Positions 56,441 through 64,000 of a DNA stretch of 64,000 bases are shown piece after piece. The notes beneath the pieces are model-generated. The model searched no databases. It had not been told where the DNA came from and saw nothing but the letters and a program-made list of their open reading frames with translations. Each line of letters opens with the position of its first letter. The stretch's first letter is position 1. Both the position numbers and the translations under genes were made by a program. Origin of the DNA: Archivesica marissinica (lineage: Eukaryota > Mollusca > Bivalvia > Venerida > Vesicomyidae); contig CM026386.1 in assembly GCA_014843695.1 (NCBI GenBank), forward strand, positions 15,280,362 through 15,344,361, in the 5' to 3' direction.

Positions 56441-56795
56441 TTTTTGTTATCGTAAGGCATATAGGAAGTGTATTTTTGTTATCGTAAGGCATATAGGAAG
56501 TGTATTTTTGTTATCGTAAGCCATATAGGAAGTGTATTTTTGTTATCGTAAGGCATATAGGAAGTGTATTTTTGTTATCGTAAGGCATATAGGAAGTGTA
56601 TTTTTGTTATCGTAAGCCATATAGGAAGTGTATTTTTGTTATCGTAAGGCATATAGGAAGTGTATTTTTGTTATCGTAAGGCATATAGGAAGTGTATTTT
56701 TGTTATCGTAAGCCATATAGTAAGTGTATTTTTGTTATCGTAAGCCATATAGGAAGTGTATTTTTGTTATCGTAAGCCATATAGGAAGTGTACTT
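56440..56795 (+). repeat. 32-bp satellite, about 11 units
   Basis: Unit TTTTTGTTATCGTAAGGCAT then ATAGGAAGTGTA, with AAGGCAT and AAGCCAT variants, step 32 bp. Confidence 0.95.
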
Positions 56796-56846
56796 TTAAT
56801 GATTTGTTTTCTTTTGTTCATTCAATGCGACATCATTGTATATATA

Positions 56847-57060
56847 GCTGTCCGATTAGCGCAGTGGTTAGCGCGCTCGATTTTCACCAACGCAACCTGG
56901 GTTCGATCCTCGGACTGGGAAGTATGTGAGATGGTACGATGGTCTCCAGATCGGACAGGTGGGTTTTCTCCGTGTACTCCGATTTCCTCCCACAGGAATG
57001 ACCACATAATTATTTGCTTTCACCCGCGCAATCTTTGTAAAATAATTAAAGGTTTAAACT
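56847..57060 (+). mobile_element. SINE-B copy, complete head
   Basis: Plus-strand head TGTCCGATTAGCGCAGTGGT (A box) and CTGGGTTCGATCCTCGGAC (B box), then GGGTTTTCTCCGTGTACTCC and a tail ending AATTAAAGGTTTAAAC and (TA)n. It gives the clearest consensus for the copies at 43735 and 54421. Confidence 0.8.
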
Positions 57061-57645
57061 ATATATATATATAGGATCTTACAAAAGGCTCGCTTAATAG
57101 CAAAATTCCAAAACTCGTTACATAAAATATGGTATGAAATCATCACTCGTGTAAGATCCTTTTTCTCACACAACAACAACACCAGTAACAACAACAACAG
57201 TAACAACAACCATACATTTGAAGAATACATAGTTGCCAATATATCTTTGAGCCTTATTACATTAAGCTGCATCACCATGTCATTGTAAATAGTCCATGAT
57301 AATCAAACAACTTCACGCAAATCATCGACACAATATTTTAACCACTGCATTCCACTAGTTCATATTTAGCATTTTATTTATAAAGCAGTTGATTTTCAAC
57401 AAATACAGCATGAACACAAGCAACATGTAATGTCAGTTACAAGCTATCATTGTCTCGCCGGGACCAATCAGAGCCCCTTCCAGGTGGTATTAAACGTGTG
57501 GTCATATAAGAATTTATGAGATGACTGTATTACACTGAATACATGCAACGGTATGTGATAATGTGAATATGGATTAATTTGGACGAAGACAGTAATGTGA
57601 TAGAAGTACTATTAAACAGTTTAGTTTATTAAGTGGATATTTGTA
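57061..57645. other. Non-genic stretch
   Basis: It starts with a short (TA)n, has an (AAC)n-like stretch near 57,170-57,215, and otherwise shows nothing recognised. Confidence 0.5.
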
Positions 57646-57647
57646 TT

Positions 57648-57987
57648 TTAGAATGAAAGATTGGATTTTATCCCATCTCGTGAGCTCCCGGAAACAGTGT
57701 ATAAAGCTAATGTCACGGCTGGCGTAGCCCGCTCGCTTAAAGGTTGCTACGAAATCAACACTATACGTGATGTTAGTTTAAACACATTGCATTGCTTTCA
57801 AATAACATACATATACACAGACTGCACAATAATTGTTCAACACATGAAATGTAACGATTATTATACGAGTGAGACTGTTATAATTTATAAGAAGCAATTG
57901 GGTTGGGTCATTAGTGTTACCAACATTAGTGACGCCCCTCCCCTTATATCAAGAATATGTAACAGAACGAGCAGATTTTTTCTGTGA
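57648..57987 (+). CDS. Weak candidate exon or short ORF
   Basis: An open frame of about 110 codons follows TTTGTATTTTAG, an acceptor-like site ending at 57,651. The protein has VYKANVTAGVARSLKGCYE and several Cys but no recognised domain. It could be the last exon of an unseen gene, or chance. There is no neighbour exon to join. Confidence 0.2.
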
Positions 57988-58269
57988 TTCTTAAAGAAGT
58001 AGCGTACATGGTAATTGGAATATAAGAAACAAATGATTTATTGATATATATGTAAAAAATGTAAAGAAAAATATAGTAAAGACAAAATATAGCTATTTTC
58101 TAACAGAAATTGTGTAGTATTATATACATGAAATATACGTGATGTTCGATGCTGTATACCATTGTATTGATTGTCCACCAACAATGATTTAAGAAATGTG
58201 TATGTGAACGACATTAGTGATTTTGTACATGTGCGTGAATATCCACTTAATTACATTTGTTCGAATATA

Positions 58270-58572
58270 ATATGTCTGTGTGTGTGTTTTACGTTTATTT
58301 ATCGTCGCTACCGGTTGCCCATATGAGCGACGCCTCCTGAAAAGATTAATAATTTTAGATTTTTGGAGGATAGTGCAATGATACAGACATATACCAATTC
58401 CAGAGTCTCCCATGGTTCTTTTACGTGCACGATGTACAGCACCGACACGAGATCTCGGCTTAACGTCCCATCTGAAAGACTGTTAATTTTATTAGGGTCA
58501 GACGGTGGATCGAACCTGCGATCCCTGAATTACCAGTCCAGTGTGTTACCACTGGACTACAGATCCGCCTGA
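58270..58572 (-). mobile_element. SINE-C, full-length copy
   Basis: The minus strand starts with a tRNA-like head (GGCGGATCTGTAGTCCAGTG; B box CAGGTTCGATCCACC). Next comes GATGGGACGTTAAGCCGAGA and TCTCGTGTCGGTGCTGTAC, the segment amplified as the 49-bp satellite at 13910. The common body and the AAACGTAAAACACACACA tail follow. It is the reference copy for this family in the window. Confidence 0.85.
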
Positions 58573-59165
58573 TTCTAGTAGTAGTGGAGGTAGAGAATAT
58601 CAAACTAAAAGTCTACTAAAGTACAACTTCCGGAAAGTTAAATCCAAGATGGCCGCCGAAATGGCTGTCAATACTTAGAAGTTCTGCACGTTACGCAGTT
58701 TAATGTAAAACGCATGTCATTGATCGCGGAGCAATATATCGGTGTGCCATTCATGCATGAAGGCAGGGATTTTCTTAGCTAGAAAATATTGGAAGATCAA
58801 ATCTAGGCCGGACATCGCAGAGTGAACATCGATTTATCTATCTATCTTCCTTTAACGTCGAACCCCTCGCGGGCATTTAACAGCCATTCAAATTCGCATG
58901 TATGTTCAATGTATTTTTCGATGTAATTAATGTTGTTTTTTCATTGGAGACTATTTCGTAAAGGGCAAACGCGTGAAAAAAGATACATCTACATAAGATA
59001 GAGAATACCCTTTGTTCCGGGATACAATTTTCCAGAATTTTTTTACATACATTTTTTGAATATTTAGCTCGGGTTTTTACACGGGCCCAGTACAAACATA
59101 TTTGACAATACAAGCTTAAACGAATGGGGAAGTCATAGCATCAATTGGATGTGTATATTTATGCA
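58573..59165. other. Non-genic stretch
   Basis: No gene or repeat was recognised apart from a short (ATCT)n at 58,840. CCTTTAACGTCGAACCCCTC near 58,850 may be a SINE head fragment. Confidence 0.45.
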
Positions 59166-59169
59166 CACT

Positions 59170-59440
59170 TTATATGTTATATTTCGGGTTTTACGCCTGC
59201 ATCAGCACCATTTCAGGCTATATCGCCGGCGGGCAGTTTACTTAACAACACCTTTCCTGGGCAGGCTCCAGCGTTTAACCAGTACTTGGATGCACCAACC
59301 TCCGTAAGAAACTGCCAACTATTTCATATATATGAGACACGGCTTGAGCGGGGCTCGAACCCGTGACCATCAGTGATGATAGGTTACAGTGGTATACAAG
59401 TCAGCGACCGTAACCACTCGACCACGGAGGCGGACACACT
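59170..59440 (-). mobile_element. tRNA-like SINE, fourth head type
   Basis: The minus strand begins TCCGCCTCCGTGGTCGAGTG (A box) and has CACGGGTTCGAGCCCCGCTC (B box) with a long variable arm, like a Ser- or Leu-tRNA head. The body continues with AGTTTCTTACGGAGGTTGG to GGCGTAAAACCC near 59,190. It is not a functional tRNA because the acceptor stem does not close. Confidence 0.65.
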
Positions 59441-60210
59441 TTATATGTATTATTGTATATGAAAATATGTTTATTTATATTAAACATGCCTGTAAATAAA
59501 CTCCAGAGCCATTTCTATTTCACTAGCGCTAGTCTCTCTCACTGCAAATGTGTGTTTGGTTTTTTGTGTGGCGGTACATTAAAATCATTCTTGATATGGC
59601 ATTGAACTTTATGATTTTTTTTTTTCAATTCTTTTTTGTTAATTATCCATATTATTTATAATAGTTAACAAATATTTATCACGAAGCTTAATTGTATATA
59701 TCTGGTATGTTTCTTCATCAGATCAACATAACAGAAATTGTTCACCCAACATTGTTAATTTAGTTTGAAGTGAATGGGAAGGGCTGTAAATAATGTTGCC
59801 ATAACTTGTGACCCAACACATTTGCTTTTCCCCGCAGATTAAATCGTATACAGCAATACTAATAAATCCTAATATAATTTCATATTGTTTTCTACGTATT
59901 TCATTGTGTGTATAATTGTAATGTAATGTATGATAAAATGCAATAACATATCTGTGTAACTCCAATAGAACATTATGATTTGTGTCTACTCTACATCCGG
60001 GTGTTCGGGGGCACACAACTCCATAATACAGTTAAATAACCACTAAACAATCAGAACATCATGGCATTAAAGATAAGGTCCAAGCAAATGTACTAAAATA
60101 ATATTTAAGTACTAGTACTAAGTACACGTTATGCAGATTCCTCCTCCGCTTACACTGTGAATGTAGTCACGTTGTATGGGTTGTTATAGGTTGCTAGCTT
60201 AAAATATCCA
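59441..60210. other. AT-rich non-genic stretch
   Basis: No gene, transposon or array was recognised. The minus-strand frame at 59723 has no family features. Confidence 0.5.
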
Positions 60211-60214
60211 CAAG

Positions 60215-63200
60215 TTAACGTGCATGGACAGCCCATACATCTTGCAGCTACAGCGTGGTGTGGCGCAAGCCAACATGCTTGGGCAGCCCAAACATCATGC
60301 AGCTACAGCGTGGTGTGGCACAAGCCAACGTGCATGGGCAGCTCATACATCATGCAGCTACAGCGTGGTGTGGCACAAGCTAACGTACATGGACAGCCCA
60401 TACATCCTGCAGCTACAGCATGGTGTTACACAAGCTAACTTACATAGACAGCGCATACATACTGCAGCTACAGCGTGGTGTTGCACAAACTAACGTGCAT
60501 GGATAGTCCATACATCCTGCAGCTACAGCGTGCTTTTGCACAAGCTAACGTATATGGACAGTACATACACCATGCAGCTACAGCGTGGTGTTGCACAAGC
60601 TAACGTGCATGGAGAGTACATACATCATGCAGCTACAGCGTGGTGTTGCACAAGCTACCGTGAATGGGCAGCCCATACACCCTGCAGCTACAGTGTGGTG
60701 TGACACAAGCTAACGTGCATGGACAGCCCGTACATCCTGCAGCTACAGCTTCGTGTTGCACAAGCTAACGTGAATGGACAGTCCATACATCCTGCAGCTA
60801 CAGCGTGGTGTTGCACAAGTCAACGTGCATGGGCAGCCCATACACCCTGCATCTACAGTATGGTGTTGCACAATCTAACGTGCATGGACAGTCCATACAT
60901 CCTGCAGCTACAGCATGGTGTTACACAAGCTAACGTGCATGGACAGTCCATACATCCTGCAGCTACAGCGTGGTGTTAAACAAGCTAACGGGCATGGACA
61001 GTCCATACATCCTGCAGCTACAGCGTGGTGTTACACAAGCTAACGTGCATGGACAGTCCATACACCCTGCAGCTACAGCGTGGTGTTGCACAAGCTAACG
61101 TGCATGGACAGTCCATACATCCTGCAGCTACAGCGTGGTGTTGCACAAGCTAACGTGCATGGACAGTACATACACCCTGCAGCTACAGCGTGGTGTTGCA
61201 CAAGCTAACGTGCATGGATAGTCCATACATCCTGCAGCTATAGCGTGGTGTTGCACAAGCTAACGTGCATGGATAGTCCATACATCCTGCAGCTACAGCG
61301 TGGTGTTGCACAAGCTAACGTACATCGACAGCACATACACCCTGCAGCTACAGCGTGGTGTTGCACAAGCTAACGTGCATGGACAGCCCATACATCATGC
61401 AGCTACAGCGTGCTTTAGAACAAGCTAACGTGCATGGACAGCCTATACACGCTGCAGCTACAGCGTGCTTTAGAACAAGCTAACGTGCATGGACAGCCCA
61501 TACATCCTGCAGATACAGCGTGCTTTAGAACAAGCTATCGTGCATGGACAGCCCATACACCCTGCAGCTACAGCGTGCTTTAGAACAAGCGAACGTGCAT
61601 GGACAGTCCATACACTCTGCAGTTACAGCTTGGTGTTGCACAAGCTAACGTACATGGACAGCCCATACATACTGCAGCTACATCGTGGTGTTGCACAAAC
61701 TAACGTGCATGGATAGTCCATACATCCTGCAGCTACAGCGTGCTTTTGCACAAGCTAACGTATATGGACAGTACATACACCCTGCAGCTACAGCGTGGTG
61801 TTGCACAAGCTAACGTGCATGGACAGTACATACATCATGCAGCTACATCGTGGTGTTGCACAAGCTACCGTGAATGGGCAGCCCATACACCCTGCAGCTA
61901 CAGCATCGTGTTACACAAGCTAACGTGCATGGACAGTCCATACATCCTGCAGCTACAGCGTGGTGTTAAACAAGCTAACGTGCATGGTCAGTCCATACAT
62001 CCTGCAGCTACAGCGTGGTGTTACACAAGCTAACGTGCATGGACAGTCCATACACCCTGCAGTTACAGCGTGGTGTTGCACAAGCTAACGTGCATGGACA
62101 GTCCATACATCCTGCAGCTACAGCGTGGTTTTGCACAAGCTAACGTGCATGGACAGTACATACACCCTGCAGCTACAGCGTGGTGTTGCACAAACTAACA
62201 TACATGGACAGTCCATACATCCTGCAGCTACAGCGTGGTGTTGCACAAGCTAACGTGCATGGATAGTCCATACATCCTGCAGCTATAGCGTGGTGTTGCA
62301 CAAGCTAACGTGCATGGATAGTCCATACATCCTGCAACTACAGTGTGGTGTTGCACAAGCTAACGTACATCGACAGCACATACACCCTGCAGCTACAGCG
62401 TGGTGTTGCACAAGCTAACGTGCATGGACAGCCCATACATCATGCAGCTACAGCGTGCTTTAGAACAAGCTAACGTGCATGGACAGCCTATACACGCTGC
62501 AGCTACAGCGTGCTTTAGAACAAGCTAACGTGCATGGACAGCCCATACATCCTGCAGATACAGCGTGCTTTAGAACAAGCTAACGTGCATGGACAGCCCA
62601 TACACCCTGCAGCTACAGCGTGCTTTAGAACAAGCGAACGTGCATGGACAGTCCATACACTCTGCAGTTACAGCTTGGTGTTGCACAAGCTAACGTACAT
62701 GGACAGCCCATACATCCTGCAGCTACAGCGTGGTGTTGTACAAGCTAACGTGCATGGACAGTCCATACATCCTGCAGCTAGAGCATGGTGTTACACAAGC
62801 TAACGTGTATGGACAGTCCATACACCCTGCAGCTACAGCGAGGTGTTGCACAAGTCAACGTGCATGGACAGTCCATACATTTTGCAGCTACAGCATCGTG
62901 TTGCACAAGCTAACGTGCATAGACAGTCCATACACCCTGCAACTACACATGGTGTTGCACAAGTCAACGTGCATGGACAGTCCATACACCCTGCAGCTAT
63001 AGCTCGGTGTTGTACAAACCAATGTGCATGGGCAGCCCATACATCCTGCAGCTACAGCGTGGTGTTGCACAAGCTAAGGTGCATGGACAGATCATACACC
63101 CTGCAGCTACAGTATGATGTTGCACAAGCTAAGGTGCATGGACAGTCCATACACCCTGCAGCTACAGTATGATGTTGCACAAGCTAACGTGCATGGACAT

Positions 63201-63520
63201 TCCATACATCCTGCAGCTACAGCGTGGTGTTGCACAAGCTAACGTGCATGGACATTCCATACATCCTGCAGCTACAACGTGGTGTTGCACAAGCTAACGT
63301 ACATGAACAGTCCATACATCCTGCAGCTACAACGTGGTGTTGCACAAGCTAACGTGCATGGACAGTCCATACACCCTGCAGCTACAGCGTGGTGTTGCAC
63401 AAGCTAACCTACATGGACAGCACATACACCCTGCAGCTACAGCGTGGTGTTATACAAGCTAACGTACATGGACAGCCCATACATCTTGCAGCTAGAGCGT
63501 GGTGTTGCACAAGCTAAGGT
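60215..63520 (+). repeat. 55-bp satellite, about 60 units
   Basis: The unit is GCTAACGTGCATGGACAGTC, CATACATCCTGCAGCTACAG, CGTGGTGTTGCACAA, 55 bp. Each unit contains the near-perfect palindrome ATGGAC-A-GTCCAT and a CTGCAG site. A block of 19 units is duplicated with a 1,045-bp step (for example 61,489 and 62,534). Confidence 0.97.
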
Positions 63521-63935
63521 GACATTAATTTACTATGTCATTTAAGTGTGACGTTAATTTACTATGTCATCTAAATGTGACATTAATTTACTATGTCATC
63601 TATGTGTGACGTTAATTTACTATGTCATCTAAGTGTGACATTAGTTTACTATGTCATCTAAATGTGACGTTAATTTACTGTCATCTAAATGTGTGACGTT
63701 AATTTACTATGTCATCTAAGTGTGACATTAATTTACTATGTCACCTAAATGTGGCGTTAATTTACTATGTCATCTAAATGTGGCGTTAATTTACTATGTC
63801 ATCTAAATGTGACGTTAATTTACTATGTCATCTAAATGTGGCGTTAATTTACTATGTCATCTAAATGTGACGTTAATTTACTATGTCATCTAAATGTGGC
63901 GTTAATTTACTCTGTCATCTAAATGTGGCTTTGCT
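63520..63935 (+). repeat. 29-bp satellite, about 14 units
   Basis: Unit GTGACGTTAATTTACTATGT then CATCTAAAT, with GTGGCG and GTGACA variants. It follows the 55-bp satellite without a spacer. The last 65 bp of the window are unique. Confidence 0.95.
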
Positions 63936-64000
63936 GCTCATTTGCGATTTATTTATTGATTGTGTTAAAATTGAAAGAATACCGTTTTATCCATCTTGAG

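Noticed and set aside
56850..56925. Functional tRNA gene
   Set aside because: A and B boxes are present but cloverleaf stems do not close well, and the sequence continues into a SINE body repeated elsewhere.
58500..58570. Functional tRNA gene on the minus strand
   Set aside because: It is the head of SINE-C, followed by the SINE body without a terminator.
60220..63172. ORFs of 72-109 aa (MDSPYILQLQRGV types)
   Set aside because: Translations of the 55-bp satellite; the same peptides recur in all frames.

Overview
The window is eukaryotic genomic DNA, most likely from a bivalve or related lophotrochozoan. This is an inference from a multi-exon SRCR/EGF receptor gene with GT-AG introns, several tRNA-derived SINE families, a LINE, a Tc1 element and very abundant minisatellites. 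There is no bacterial gene organisation. A run of exactly 1,000 N marks a scaffold gap.

Positions 1 to about 11,400 form an AT-rich, densely coding island that looks viral or like a large self-synthesising transposon. It holds a broken protein-primed family B DNA polymerase of the Polinton/adintovirus type (minus strand, cut by the left window edge), a divergent two-zinc-knuckle protein, about eight small unrecognised ORFs, and a broken NADAR/YbiA-like N-glycosidase-family gene. Four of the small genes or gene pairs share GTAGGTCAATCC 49-61 nt before the ATG. A sense-oriented hairpin, RGYCCT-TTTC-AGGRYC, follows these or neighbouring genes. Long inverted and direct copies of the promoter/terminator block link them. 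A 16-bp satellite of about 100 units cuts into the ORFs on both sides of it. The polymerase, NADAR and two small genes carry nonsense or one-base lesions, so this is either a decaying endogenous element or an intact one with base-level assembly errors.

From 11,400 to 20,740 the DNA is non-genic: SINE copies, a MITE-end array, and minisatellites with 59-, 49-, 60- and 48-bp units. The first 49-bp satellite is an amplified internal piece of a SINE that is present elsewhere in the window. From 20,745 to the gap at 42,679 lies one satellite of about 22 kb (49-bp unit, roughly 450 copies), with large segmental repeats inside it.

From 43,679 to 55,595 lies the 3' part of a plus-strand host gene. 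Six exons have matching splice phases and encode an SRCR domain, two EGF-like modules, one transmembrane helix and a tail with YxxL motifs at ITAM spacing. Its introns hold a MITE, a decayed LINE, SINE pieces and a Tc1-type DD34E transposon with TIRs. From 55,600 to 64,000 come microsatellites, a 32-bp array, more SINEs, a weak ORF, a 55-bp satellite (about 60 copies) and a 29-bp satellite.

All calls come from reading the sequence. No alignment or database search was run.
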